Shown here piece after piece: positions 19,526 through 29,761 of a DNA stretch of 64,000 nt. The DNA is from an uncultured Candidatus Poseidoniales archaeon (GTDB lineage: Archaea; Thermoplasmatota; Poseidoniia; Poseidoniales; Poseidoniaceae). The DNA lies in the NCBI GenBank assembly GCA_902563095.1, contig CACEWA010000001.1, forward strand, positions 88,540-152,539. The letters run 5' to 3'. A program made the position numbers and the translations under genes. Numbering within the stretch: position 1 is the first letter of the stretch; every line of letters starts with the position of its first letter. Below the pieces are notes generated by a model. The model was not told the origin of the DNA, ran no database searches, and was given only the letters and a program-made list of their open reading frames with translations.

Positions 19526-22054
19526 TCAGAATCGCGGTTCTTTGCGTGACCTTGCCCACACTACGGCCAAAATTCCTAAACCAACAATGATGACTAATTC
19601 TAAAGCACCAAATCCAATTCCTGAATTATATTCACTTGTAGAGTGTTTCACCACTGTCTGATTTGAATCATCTAGATATGACAACTCTACCGAGAATGTT
19701 TCAAACCAATCTAAATCGACTTTCATCGAGACTATTGAAGTCGAGGTTTGAGAATAAGTGGAAGGGGCGACAATAGAATCTACACAAGTGTCGTCGCTAC
19801 AAAGGATGAATTCTGTACTGCTTGCTCCATTATTTTGTATTGTAATCCAAAACTGATTCATCCCAGGCTCTACTTCAGTTGCAGAGGATTTGATTTCGAT
19901 TACCTCGAGATCTCTAGCTATTGGCGGGGCGATTGCAACACCGATTGTGCTACCTGCCAAATTACCTGCTTCGTCCATTCCAGCGATGTTGATTTCATGA
20001 TAGCCGATTCCCAATTCAGGCAGATCCCAATACTGTATTTCAGACCATGATAAATCGGTATATTCGCCGTTTAAATTATTAATTGAAAAATTAATTTTGT
20101 CAATTGAAGAATGGTCGTCAAATGTTTGGGTTAAATTCAACCTTAACTTATCGCCGGGGCGAGACACAGAAGTCACGGCTTTCCACCGGCCGTCCTCTTC
20201 CAAAGATTCCACTGTAGCAATGACAACTGGACCAGAATTATCGAGCAAGCGAATCGTCCAATTACCTGTAGAGGTATGGCCAACATCATCGCTTACTTCT
20301 GCAGACAACCAATACTCGATTTGATTACGTGCTTTGTGCCTCTCACTGATGTTATCATTGATTGAATTAAGTTCTGAATTGACACTAAAGCTAGTTTGCA
20401 GAACATCCCCGGTAAACCACCAATCGTCGGATTTGTTACTGGTCCAATACACTCTCAAATTGTCATCATGATCGTCTCCAACCATCAAGTCCCAGTTGAA
20501 GAAACCCGGAGTGATTTCTTGAACATCATTACTGGCGTTAATCCATGGACTACCGCCGTCTAAGACGAAGCTTTTCGAGAATGTTTCAGATAAGCCGCCT
20601 TCATCTACACAGGAGACCATGACAGGTAGGGATGAATCTTGTTCAAAGGTTGAAAGATTGACGTCCAAATTATTGGTCAGGCCTGAAATATTCCATTCAC
20701 ACTCGTGAACCGATAGCGGTGCATCATCTATGATTATATGGAAATCATAAGACTCATTGTCCCAAGGTAAAGCATAATCTTCAGACATAGAAAGAACAGG
20801 AGCGGTATTGGGGCCTAGAGAGATAGTGTAGAAACCGGATACAGAGGTTACATCTCTTGTTAGTGTGAAGTCTGCGGGAGTGCCTTCAATCCATTCTCCT
20901 AATGGACTAGAAAGGTACTGCCATTCTCCATTAGTTACAATATTTAGTGGCGTTATTTGCCTCAAATCATTGTAGAATGGAACTTCTAATCTCATCAAAT
21001 TGATATGTGAGCGATCCGCACTTATCGCTGCTGTTTCGTTCCACCCCCAGTAACCATTGGCAAAATCTATTTCTGCCTGAACACTAAGTCCGGAAAACAA
21101 CACCGTTGAGTCATCAATAATACAACACAGTGCTTCCTTTCCGTTGAGATATTCTATGCTCTCAAGCAGAGATTCTAATTGTGAGATATCACCGCCCAAA
21201 AATCGATCAACTTGGCTTTCAATTCCTGCCGCAATATCAGGAATAAACGGCAATCCTATCCCGTTGTTGAAACTATGCGATGCATTCCAAACTCCCGCAA
21301 TATCCTCATTCGGAGTCAGATTAGAAGTGAATTCTAGACTGGCTTGTCCATTGATTACAGAGGAATTCAATTGTTCTGTAATCCATTGGCCGGTTGGAGG
21401 CCAAATGGAGTTTCCAAGTGGCATTCCTTGCAGATAAACACGAGCGCTCCAGCCCCCGCCGAATTCACCTACAGTCAAATTTTGATTCTCCCACTCAACG
21501 ATATTACCAGAACCAGTATGTATGGCTTTTACAAGCACATCATCGCTATAATTCCCATGCAAATCATATGCAGTAGTCGCATTTGGAATAGTAATCGATG
21601 ATTCTCCATACCTTATGTCTGAGCCGCCTTCACCAATCAAAACAATTGGAATCCCGTTTGGAGCGTCTACGAATCCATCATCTATCGAAACCTCCCAAGT
21701 GCTACCCAATGCCTGCATTGTATGTGCGCCTTGAACTGTGAAGAGATCTTCAATGATAGGATGCGCTTGCAAAACGACTGTTGTCTGAGAGGAAGGGATT
21801 GGAGGATGCCACATCACAACATATCCTTCACAGGTAGCACTCGCTTGATACATACCGCCACTAGGACTGTCGACTATGCTGCCAGTCCAGGGTTCTGTCA
21901 AAACAATGTCGCAATCTGCAATTGGGTTGCCCAATGGGTCTTCTACTTCTACCGTCCAAGACTCTGATTCTTCTGCCCAAACCGCAGGCATGAGAAGTAG
22001 AAATACGAGCAACAAAACCCTGCGCATACCACTTAGCAGAAATTCATACCTCAT
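19526..22054 (-). CDS. Secreted Ig-like/repeat surface protein with C-terminal TM anchor
   Basis: Signal peptide MRYEFLLSGMRRVLLLVFLLLMPAVWA (start taken as ATG 22054); many Asn/Asp-rich beta modules; C-terminal LELVIIVGLGILAVVWARSRK. Confidence 0.8.
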   Translation of the reverse strand: MRYEFLLSGMRRVLLLVFLLLMPAVWAEESESWTVEVEDPLGNPIADCDIVLTEPWTGSIVDSPSGGMYQASATCEGYVVMWHPPIPSSQTTVVLQAHPIIEDLFTVQGAHTMQALGSTWEVSIDDGFVDAPNGIPIVLIGEGGSDIRYGESSITIPNATTAYDLHGNYSDDVLVKAIHTGSGNIVEWENQNLTVGEFGGGWSARVYLQGMPLGNSIWPPTGQWITEQLNSSVINGQASLEFTSNLTPNEDIAGVWNASHSFNNGIGLPFIPDIAAGIESQVDRFLGGDISQLESLLESIEYLNGKEALCCIIDDSTVLFSGLSVQAEIDFANGYWGWNETAAISADRSHINLMRLEVPFYNDLRQITPLNIVTNGEWQYLSSPLGEWIEGTPADFTLTRDVTSVSGFYTISLGPNTAPVLSMSEDYALPWDNESYDFHIIIDDAPLSVHECEWNISGLTNNLDVNLSTFEQDSSLPVMVSCVDEGGLSETFSKSFVLDGGSPWINASNDVQEITPGFFNWDLMVGDDHDDNLRVYWTSNKSDDWWFTGDVLQTSFSVNSELNSINDNISERHKARNQIEYWLSAEVSDDVGHTSTGNWTIRLLDNSGPVVIATVESLEEDGRWKAVTSVSRPGDKLRLNLTQTFDDHSSIDKINFSINNLNGEYTDLSWSEIQYWDLPELGIGYHEINIAGMDEAGNLAGSTIGVAIAPPIARDLEVIEIKSSATEVEPGMNQFWITIQNNGASSTEFILCSDDTCVDSIVAPSTYSQTSTSIVSMKVDLDWFETFSVELSYLDDSNQTVVKHSTSEYNSGIGFGALELVIIVGLGILAVVWARSRKEPRF

Positions 22055-22126
22055 CAAGAAAGCGGATTTTCGCGCCCATATGTTCATGGTCGGGTTTGGC
22101 ACAAGACCCACGGAAGGGGGAGCGAC

Positions 22127-23077
22127 ATGCCCGGATTAATCACCATGGATGACCTAACGAATGATGAGATTATTTCTATTCTAGATGATGCGGAAAGGCT
22201 GCTTCCTGTAGCTCGTGGCGAGATATACTTGCCACTGCTACAAGGTAGAATCCTAGGCAACCTTTTCTTTGAACCATCAACTAGAACTCGGATGTCTTTT
22301 GAGACCGCAATGAAGCGGTTAGGAGGAGATGTTGTCAATCTGGGAGATGTGAAAACCTCTTCTGTTGTCAAGGGTGAAACCCTATTTGACACCATCCAAA
22401 TGGTTGATGGATATACCGATATTATCGCTATGAGGCACCCTAGACAAGGAGCCGCGCAATATGCTTGCGATAGTGCTAATGTTCCAATTTTGAATGGCGG
22501 CGATGGCGCTGGCCACCATCCGACTCAAACAATGCTTGACCTGTTCACTATTAGACAATCTCACGGAACCCTTGAGGGATTAAATGTAGTTCTAGCAGGT
22601 GACCTGAGATATGGACGTACTGTTCACTCGCTATCGCATGCTCTAGTTAGGTTCGGATGCAATGTCACATTTGCATCTCCTGAAAGTTTACGAATGCCGG
22701 AAGAAATTGTTGCTGATTTGAAAGTACATGGTGCTGAAGTTGTCGAAACCGATGACTTGCTAGGCCAAATTAACGACGCTGATGTAATTTACATGACTAG
22801 AATCCAGAAAGAGAGATTCCCTGACGAAGACGAATATGCAAAAGTTGCAGGAGCATACAAATTACAAGCTAGTGACTTGGATGGAGCGAAGGCTGAGATG
22901 ATTATCATGCATCCTCTTCCGAGAGTAAATGAAATTCATCCATCAGTAGATTCCACCAGGCATGCCAGATATTTCGAACAGGCTTTCAATGGAGTCGTTG
23001 CTAGAATGGCACTAATGTGTAGGTTATTGGGCGTCGATGTGCCTGCAACAATCGGTACTGAAGGAGGGATTCAATGA
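22127..23077 (+). CDS. pyrB: Aspartate carbamoyltransferase catalytic subunit
   Basis: FFEPSTRTRMSFETA, HPTQTMLDLFTI, MHPLPRVNEIHPSVD. Confidence 0.97.
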   Translation: MPGLITMDDLTNDEIISILDDAERLLPVARGEIYLPLLQGRILGNLFFEPSTRTRMSFETAMKRLGGDVVNLGDVKTSSVVKGETLFDTIQMVDGYTDIIAMRHPRQGAAQYACDSANVPILNGGDGAGHHPTQTMLDLFTIRQSHGTLEGLNVVLAGDLRYGRTVHSLSHALVRFGCNVTFASPESLRMPEEIVADLKVHGAEVVETDDLLGQINDADVIYMTRIQKERFPDEDEYAKVAGAYKLQASDLDGAKAEMIIMHPLPRVNEIHPSVDSTRHARYFEQAFNGVVARMALMCRLLGVDVPATIGTEGGIQ

Positions 23078-23550
23078 GCCAAGAAGCAAACATGAGAAGA
23101 GTTACTGCAATCAAAAATGGTACTGTTATTGACCATGTTCCTGCTGGTAAAGCTCTATCTGTTCTGAAGATGCTAGGTATCGGTGGCGATATGTCAAACC
23201 CAGTATCTCTTGTAATGAATGTCCCCTCCAAAAAAATGGGTGGGAAGGATATCATCAAGGTTGAAGATCGTGAATTAACTCAGCATGAGTTAGACCGTTT
23301 GGCCCTTGTTGCTCCTGATGCATCCGTTGCGATTATTCGCGCATATTCTGTTGCTGAGAAATTAGACATCAACTTGACCGATGAAGTGGTCAATGTAGCA
23401 AGATGTACTTTCTCCAATTGTATCACTGAAAATCCCCGTGAGCCTTTGCCACATAGGCTAATCGTAACAAAAAGAGACCCACTTGAACTTCGTTGCAGAT
23501 ATTGTGGTAAAAAACAAGACATTGAGGCATTAGTGGACAATCTTATTTGA
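23074..23550 (+). CDS. pyrI: Aspartate carbamoyltransferase regulatory subunit
   Basis: 4-bp ATGA overlap with pyrB; zinc motif CTFSNCITENP...CRYCGK. Confidence 0.96.
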   Translation: MSQEANMRRVTAIKNGTVIDHVPAGKALSVLKMLGIGGDMSNPVSLVMNVPSKKMGGKDIIKVEDRELTQHELDRLALVAPDASVAIIRAYSVAEKLDINLTDEVVNVARCTFSNCITENPREPLPHRLIVTKRDPLELRCRYCGKKQDIEALVDNLI

Positions 23551-26085
23551 TTACAGGTCAAACAAATCGGCCTTTTCACAAGCGCGGAAATTGATCCATC
23601 CGGGCAATCCTAAGTCGATTGGCACACCACCAACTGTAGTGATTAATCCAGTCATTATCAGGTGATTTGCTAGTGGTGGATTTGTCCAATCAACTTTCTT
23701 CCAACCCTTCTTCCCAAGATTCTTGATTGTGGTTTCACGGCGTGAAGTCCACGCATTCGCATTCCATGCATGTATTTTCATTGCATTGGTAGAGATACTT
23801 GGCGCAGCCACTACATTATGTGATTCTTGCCAATTCTTCTCCCAATCCCCGTCCATGGTATCTGCCCAAATTAATCCGGTCTTTTCTTGGTCAGGAATAT
23901 CCATCTCGCCAAGTGTTGCGAGATGTATTGCCAATCTCCTTAGGTGGGGATGGCGAGGGTGTTTCTTCATGGTTTTCTTTACGATGTTTATTGCACTTGC
24001 ATTCATTCCTCTATCAAGATAGAGAAGAGCCCTAGCGGTTTGACCATGCGGCCATTCTTCCATGTCGATTTCATTCTTCTTGGCCCAAGCTTCCAACTTA
24101 TCCAACGCAATATCGGATTGAGACCATAGTCTGAATCTTGCTATATCTCCAAGGACGTATAATTTTGAAGCAGGTTTGTATTTCCAAGCAATATTGCTAC
24201 CAGGTATGCCTTCTTTGAATCTCTTCAATAAGTCGATATTTCTCTTAGTGAGTGAATCCAATCGCAATAATGGCCTAACCGCATCTGGTAACTTTACAGA
24301 AGGATCTAGAACGGATGTAATCCACTTTAGTCGAGCGGATTCAATATCTTCGTCTGCTAGTAAATCAAGACGAGGAATCGCTTCAGGTATGTCTCTTTGA
24401 GCGAGGGAGGCTGCTGCTAAAATAACTCTAGCAATTTCTGCTGTACGCCCTGCTCTCAAGGCGAGGAAGGAAAGCGCCACCTGTTCGGCTTGGTCCCACC
24501 TCCCTAAGCCCATCAGCATCTCCATACTGGCTTCTGTTCGCCTGACTAGAGACAAACCTTCGATACTCTCTTCGCCATGATCCTCATACAATAATTCCAT
24601 TTGTTCCATTGCTTTAGACCAATTGTCTGATGAAATCATCTTACGGAAATCTTCACCTTTACGGTAAATCATCTGTTCAATTGCTTCTAACTGAATTCTA
24701 TTTTGGTTAGCCATTGCATCAAAGGAAATATCGTCTAAATGCTGCCCTGTTCTCCTAGATAGAGCCCAGATTCCTAAGAATACAACTTGCCCACCCGATG
24801 CTAACATCCAAGTCATTTCTTCTAAGGAATCTTTCCTGATAACTTGACAAATGGAATCTTGCCAAGAACCGCATTGTTGGCCTTGAGGGAGATACTGTGA
24901 ATCCCAAAACGTCAACATAGCCAAAGCTAGTAACAGCATAGATTGGCCAGCGAATCCTGTGAAACAGAAATTCAAGACATTGGCTTGTTGAGATTTCTCA
25001 CTTCGCAATAATCGTGAGTCTGCAAGTCTGATTCCGCCTTTCCCGGACACATCAGCGATATCTAGGAATAAAATTCTTGCAACTTCGTATACGAAAAGGA
25101 AACCTACGATTGCAACGTTAAGCAAAAGGAATAGGAGAACTATTGTGACTAATGGAACCCTAATTCCCGGTTCTGAAATGTTTGCAAATAATTCGATTGC
25201 ATAGAATCCAAGTACTCCTCCTTCTTCCATAATCGTTGACTGTGGACGGTATTCAGGTAAATCGAGCACTCTCTGGGTATGCTCAAACATCGTTGGATCA
25301 ATCGCCAGTAAAATAAGCGATACAAATGTGTTGAACGCGATAAATGGCATCGCTGCTGTGTTTAACCAAACGAGAGTAGAGATGAATTGTTTTCGAGCAG
25401 GGGGTTTGTATGGATAGAAAGCCGATGGCTCACCTTTGGATAACTGTCTGCTAGATTCTTTCAGAGCGGTCCATGATGAACCCATGACTCTCCCATAAGC
25501 GATGAAACCAGGGGCGAATGCTAAACAACCTGTCAAAGCCAATCTCCTATCAAAATCCACTTCTACAAGACCCATAATGAACCAGAGCATGATTAGTGAA
25601 GTGAACCACAAAATCGTAATTGTTACTCCGACTCCATTTCTGAATGTACTAGCACCTTGGAGGGTAGCTCGTTTGCCCCCAGTTCTGGTGATGATTTGGG
25701 TGCTCATGGAGACGCCGGTTGAGATCATTGCTGGTACAATAATCAAAATTAGTGCTACTGCTAAAGAAATCTGATGAAGACCTTCTGAGAGTTCCATCTG
25801 ATAGAGTAGCCATTCCATTCCTAGCAAAATTGCACCGGTTAATGCCATGACATATACAGTCAGGCCATTTCGCATACCGGGCGTCTTCAACAGTTCTTTT
25901 GCCTCGTCTTTGTTATCTGTAACTGTATGAACTTCGTATCTCCTCGGGCCTGTAGGGAATGCTACTTGCAATCCAGAAAGGCCTCTTGGAATCACATACT
26001 CTTGGAATAAATATGCAATGAAAGCGGATAGAGAAATGGCAAAAATGGCCATAATATCGAATTCACTTACGAGTTCGATTCCCAT
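23551..26085 (-). CDS. Large polytopic membrane protein with helical-repeat C-terminus
   Basis: 844 aa, many TM helices then about 350 aa soluble helical region; no recognised family. Confidence 0.8.
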   Translation of the reverse strand: MGIELVSEFDIMAIFAISLSAFIAYLFQEYVIPRGLSGLQVAFPTGPRRYEVHTVTDNKDEAKELLKTPGMRNGLTVYVMALTGAILLGMEWLLYQMELSEGLHQISLAVALILIIVPAMISTGVSMSTQIITRTGGKRATLQGASTFRNGVGVTITILWFTSLIMLWFIMGLVEVDFDRRLALTGCLAFAPGFIAYGRVMGSSWTALKESSRQLSKGEPSAFYPYKPPARKQFISTLVWLNTAAMPFIAFNTFVSLILLAIDPTMFEHTQRVLDLPEYRPQSTIMEEGGVLGFYAIELFANISEPGIRVPLVTIVLLFLLLNVAIVGFLFVYEVARILFLDIADVSGKGGIRLADSRLLRSEKSQQANVLNFCFTGFAGQSMLLLALAMLTFWDSQYLPQGQQCGSWQDSICQVIRKDSLEEMTWMLASGGQVVFLGIWALSRRTGQHLDDISFDAMANQNRIQLEAIEQMIYRKGEDFRKMISSDNWSKAMEQMELLYEDHGEESIEGLSLVRRTEASMEMLMGLGRWDQAEQVALSFLALRAGRTAEIARVILAAASLAQRDIPEAIPRLDLLADEDIESARLKWITSVLDPSVKLPDAVRPLLRLDSLTKRNIDLLKRFKEGIPGSNIAWKYKPASKLYVLGDIARFRLWSQSDIALDKLEAWAKKNEIDMEEWPHGQTARALLYLDRGMNASAINIVKKTMKKHPRHPHLRRLAIHLATLGEMDIPDQEKTGLIWADTMDGDWEKNWQESHNVVAAPSISTNAMKIHAWNANAWTSRRETTIKNLGKKGWKKVDWTNPPLANHLIMTGLITTVGGVPIDLGLPGWINFRACEKADLFDL

Positions 26086-26094
26086 TGTTTAGCC

Positions 26095-28122
26095 TCATTC
26101 TTCCTTTGGTGGAACAATTGTTGGAGTTGCTCTCTTAGAATCGATTTCTTCCAACAACTCATCGATGAATTCATCGAAGGGGACCCCTGCTCTTTGATCG
26201 CCGTTTCTTGCCCGAATAGAAACGGTGTTGTTGTTGGTTTCATCATCGCCAAGAATCAACATGTATGCTGGTTGGAATTTCCTATGCATTCGAATCTTCT
26301 TTCCGATTGTATCGTCGCCATCATCCAAATCTGCTCTAATTCCAGCAGCCTTGAGTTTAGCAGTAATTTCTTGGCCGTATTCGACTTGCTTTTCAGAGAT
26401 TGTCAAAACATGCACCTGGGTTGGCGCAAGCCATGTTGGGAAGCGCCCAGCGAAGTGTTCAATCAATACTCCACAGAACCTTTCCATCGAACCGAATGGT
26501 GCTCTGTGAATCATCACAGGCCTATGCATTTCTCCATCACTACCCTTGTATTGAAGTTCGAAACGTTCTGGTAGATTGTAATCAACTTGGACAGTTCCTA
26601 ACTGCCATTCTCTACCGATAACATCCTTGACTACGAAATCGATTTTCGGGCCATAGAATGCCGCTTCTCCGGGCTCTTCGGACCAATTGACACCTAGGCT
26701 GTTCGCAGCTGCACGACATGCTTCTTCGGCTAAATCCCACTTTTCGCTGGCACCGACATACTTGCTAGAATCAGGATCTCTAAGTCCGACTCTGACACGA
26801 TAATCGTTCATCCCCAATGCTTCGAAGATTACCTGAACTAATTCGATACAGCCCATTACCTCATTTGCAATTTGGTCTTCTGTAACGAATAAATGAGCGT
26901 CGTCTTGTGTGAATCCTCTAACCCTAGTTAAACCGGAAATCTCTCCGGATTGCTCCCAGCGATAGACCGTCCCGAACTCTGCTAATCTCAATGGTAAGTC
27001 ACGGTATGAACGTGCCTGGGAGGAGTAAATCTTGATGTGGTGAGGACAATTCATTGGTTTCAGCATATATCCTTCAATATCGCCTTCAGCCATCATATTC
27101 GACAACTCACCACAACTGCATCCTTCTTTGGCAAGACGGGCCATCATATCTTTTTCAACCAATGGAGGATATTGCGAATCCTGATAGTATGGGAAGTGAC
27201 CACTGGTTCTGTACAAGTCTAATTTTCCGATGTGAGGAGTGTATACCTGATGGTATCCTTGTCTGGTTAGATGCTCGGAAATGAAGTCCTGTAAGCAAGA
27301 GCGGATAATTGCACCACGTGGTGTCCAAAGTATGAGGCCTTGACCTACATCTTCGTCAACATGGAATAACTGCAAATCTTTACCCAGTTTCCTGTGATCT
27401 CTTTTCTTAGCTTCCTCGATAGCAGACATTGTTGCCTTTAGAGCATCCTTGGTTGGCTCGACTATCCCATAAATTCGAGTTAATTGCTCGCGGCTTTGGT
27501 CACCTCTCCAAAAAGCGGAAGATACCGATGTCAGTCTCACATGCATCAACTTAGCTGTTGAGTGAACGTGAGGGCCTAAGCACAAATCATACCATTCTCC
27601 TTGACGATAGATGGTCGAACCATCTCCAGCCTCTAATTTATCATTAATGATTTCAATCTTGTACGGATTGGAAGAGAATAATTCATTCAATTCAGAATCG
27701 CTACATTCCACTCTCTCAACGGTGATATTACGACGTGCAATTTCATGCATTTTCTTTTGAACTGCTTTCAATTCAGACTCTCCGAAATCTTCGAGTTCTG
27801 CGAAATCATAGTAAAATCCTCTATCGATAGCTGGACCGATTGTTGGCTTAGCATTAGGATAAATCGAAGTTACCGCTTGTGCTAGCAAGTGAGCCGCACT
27901 GTGACGGAGGATGTGAATACCCTCATCAGTGAATCCTGAAATCCCTTCAACTGAACAATCAGAATCTAAAGGCGCTGAGAAATCTTTCTGTTCTCCGTCG
28001 ACTAAAGCAGCGACGCAGTCATGCTTTCTGCCTTCGATATCAATTACGATTTCTCCTGCCGTAATACCGGACGCGTATTCGTTAACTGAACCGTCCGGCA
28101 GGGTGACTGAAATCATCGACAT
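26095..28122 (-). CDS. thrS: Threonyl-tRNA synthetase, bacterial-type architecture
   Basis: N-terminal TGS-like region, editing-domain HSAAHLLAQAV (HxxxH), class II motifs (MNCPHHIKIY, RVRGFTQDDAHLF, MIHRAPFGSMERF). Start ATG 28122 or 28116. Confidence 0.95.
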   Translation of the reverse strand: MSMISVTLPDGSVNEYASGITAGEIVIDIEGRKHDCVAALVDGEQKDFSAPLDSDCSVEGISGFTDEGIHILRHSAAHLLAQAVTSIYPNAKPTIGPAIDRGFYYDFAELEDFGESELKAVQKKMHEIARRNITVERVECSDSELNELFSSNPYKIEIINDKLEAGDGSTIYRQGEWYDLCLGPHVHSTAKLMHVRLTSVSSAFWRGDQSREQLTRIYGIVEPTKDALKATMSAIEEAKKRDHRKLGKDLQLFHVDEDVGQGLILWTPRGAIIRSCLQDFISEHLTRQGYHQVYTPHIGKLDLYRTSGHFPYYQDSQYPPLVEKDMMARLAKEGCSCGELSNMMAEGDIEGYMLKPMNCPHHIKIYSSQARSYRDLPLRLAEFGTVYRWEQSGEISGLTRVRGFTQDDAHLFVTEDQIANEVMGCIELVQVIFEALGMNDYRVRVGLRDPDSSKYVGASEKWDLAEEACRAAANSLGVNWSEEPGEAAFYGPKIDFVVKDVIGREWQLGTVQVDYNLPERFELQYKGSDGEMHRPVMIHRAPFGSMERFCGVLIEHFAGRFPTWLAPTQVHVLTISEKQVEYGQEITAKLKAAGIRADLDDGDDTIGKKIRMHRKFQPAYMLILGDDETNNNTVSIRARNGDQRAGVPFDEFIDELLEEIDSKRATPTIVPPKEE

Positions 28123-28131
28123 GGTCTTGCC

Positions 28132-28150
28132 TCCGCCCCCTACGGGGGCG
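28132..28150 (-). promoter_or_regulatory. GC-rich hairpin abutting thrS ribosome-binding site
   Basis: On - strand GCCCCC-GTA-GGGGGC immediately followed by GGAGG and ATG. Confidence 0.6.
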
Positions 28151-28165
28151 CTCCTGCCTTTCACC

Positions 28166-28186
28166 TTGGCGATTAACAATCGCCAA
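28166..28186 (-). promoter_or_regulatory. Perfect 9-bp hairpin upstream of thrS
   Basis: TTGGCGATT-3 nt-AATCGCCAA. Confidence 0.6.
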
Positions 28187-28214
28187 AAATTGAGTTATCT
28201 GCCATTCGAGTGGA

Positions 28215-28478
28215 TTACCACTCTACATCAAAATCGTCGCCTTCTTTGGATGATGGCTGTGAGACTACTTCCACATGCTTCTTTTCTGGAGCAGGTTGTT
28301 GTTTCTTTGACATACGAATCTCGCTTCGTGTCTCGACCACATCTCTTTGTCCACGGAAGGCTGGAGCCTCGTGCACTTTGACCTCTTTCTTCTCATCAGG
28401 AGGTGATTCTTTCTTCTCTTCTTCGATTTGGTTTTTCCAAGCGCCCTCGAAAGTCAAGTCGTCCTTGCGCCTCTGCAT
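28215..28478 (-). CDS. Small charged hypothetical protein
   Basis: 87 aa, Lys/Glu-rich, fills the gap between thrS and the divergent NAD-kinase-like gene. Confidence 0.5.
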   Translation of the reverse strand: MQRRKDDLTFEGAWKNQIEEEKKESPPDEKKEVKVHEAPAFRGQRDVVETRSEIRMSKKQQPAPEKKHVEVVSQPSSKEGDDFDVEW

Positions 28479-28512
28479 GTTAAATCCTTGAAACTAACAA
28501 TACATAATCGGT

Positions 28513-29646
28513 TTGATGTATCGTGAACATCTGGACCTCAATATGCGCCTAGCGGTCATCGTCAATCCAGATGCCGGCCTTGGAGGAAGGCTCGGTTTCA
28601 AAGGAAGTGATGGTAGAGCAGCCGAAGCACGTGCAGCAGGAGCCCAAGACAGGGCGGGCCCTAGAATGCGACAGTGCTTGGAGAAACTTTCCGAATTGGC
28701 AAGAGAACCTATTGAAATCGTTGCATGGGATGGTAGAATGGGAGGAGATTGGATCCCTGGAGAATACACTTCAACAGGAGTTACACCAGAATTTACTGAC
28801 GCTAGTTCAACCTCTGATTTCATCAAAGCACATTCTCCGGACTTATTCCTATACGCTGGCGGTGATGGTACAACACGAGATATTGTCGAGGCATTGGATG
28901 AAAGGAACATCCCACTGGTAGGAGTTCCTGGTGGAGTGAAGATGCACAGCGGTTGCTTTGCTACCACTCCTAAGGCCGCTGCTGAAGTGGTTTGGTCATT
29001 CGTAACTGGGGACTTGATGGTTGCTAGAACTGAAGTCATGGATTTAGATGAAGAGGTCTACAGGAAAGGCGAGTGGAAAGTTCGGATGTATGGTGAAGCA
29101 TTCACCCCAGCAAGTCCTAGATGGATGCAGGGAGCTAAAGAGCAAGTTCAGAGAGAATCCGAAGAAGAGACCCTTGAGGCAATGGCAATGCATGTTGCTA
29201 GCCTAATCGAAGATGATCCAGATTTGATGATTGTCTGGGGCAGTGGTGGAACACTGAGGCAAATTTGTCTAGAAAACGGATTTGATTCAACACTACTCGG
29301 CATCGATATACAGCATAGAGGTCAAATGTATCCCGACCTAAATGAGGAAGGTTTGCTTGAACGTATAGCCACCCATGATGGTAAAATCCTGCTATTGCTA
29401 TCACCTATGGGTGGTCAAGGATTCCTAATCGGCAGAGGTAACTTGCAACTTTCGCCCGATGTACTGCGTGCGATTGGAACAGACAATATTCTTGGCATTG
29501 CAACTCCAGCTAAACTCCTAGGGCTAAACGAATTGAGAATCGATACCGGTGACGAAAACCTAGATTCTGAAATTCGTGCCAAGAAATATCTCAAGGTCTT
29601 ACAGGGTTACAGAACTACTAGAGTAATCAGAGTGGCAGAGGATTAG
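28513..29646 (+). CDS. ATP-NAD/AcoX kinase family protein
   Basis: AVIVNPDAGLGGRLGFKGSDG and YAGGDGTTRDIVEALDERNIPLVGVPGGVKMHSGCFA. Confidence 0.85.
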   Translation: MMYREHLDLNMRLAVIVNPDAGLGGRLGFKGSDGRAAEARAAGAQDRAGPRMRQCLEKLSELAREPIEIVAWDGRMGGDWIPGEYTSTGVTPEFTDASSTSDFIKAHSPDLFLYAGGDGTTRDIVEALDERNIPLVGVPGGVKMHSGCFATTPKAAAEVVWSFVTGDLMVARTEVMDLDEEVYRKGEWKVRMYGEAFTPASPRWMQGAKEQVQRESEEETLEAMAMHVASLIEDDPDLMIVWGSGGTLRQICLENGFDSTLLGIDIQHRGQMYPDLNEEGLLERIATHDGKILLLLSPMGGQGFLIGRGNLQLSPDVLRAIGTDNILGIATPAKLLGLNELRIDTGDENLDSEIRAKKYLKVLQGYRTTRVIRVAED

Positions 29647-29761
29647 ACGAAGGCGAATGGAAAGGGTGTTCGGCCTACACAAAGGGTACCCATGCAAACG
29701 GGGGCTTTTGATAGGGTTTTGCGAGGGTATAATTTACATTAGTTCTGCGGGATTTTACAAA

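Noticed and set aside
22054-22111. N-terminal extension of the 861-aa surface protein
   Set aside because: Signal peptide starts at the ATG at 22054; the extension MGLVPNPTMNIW... would disrupt it.
28494-29039. 181-aa - strand ORF opposite the NAD-kinase-like gene
   Set aside because: Overlaps a conserved kinase with GGDGT motif.
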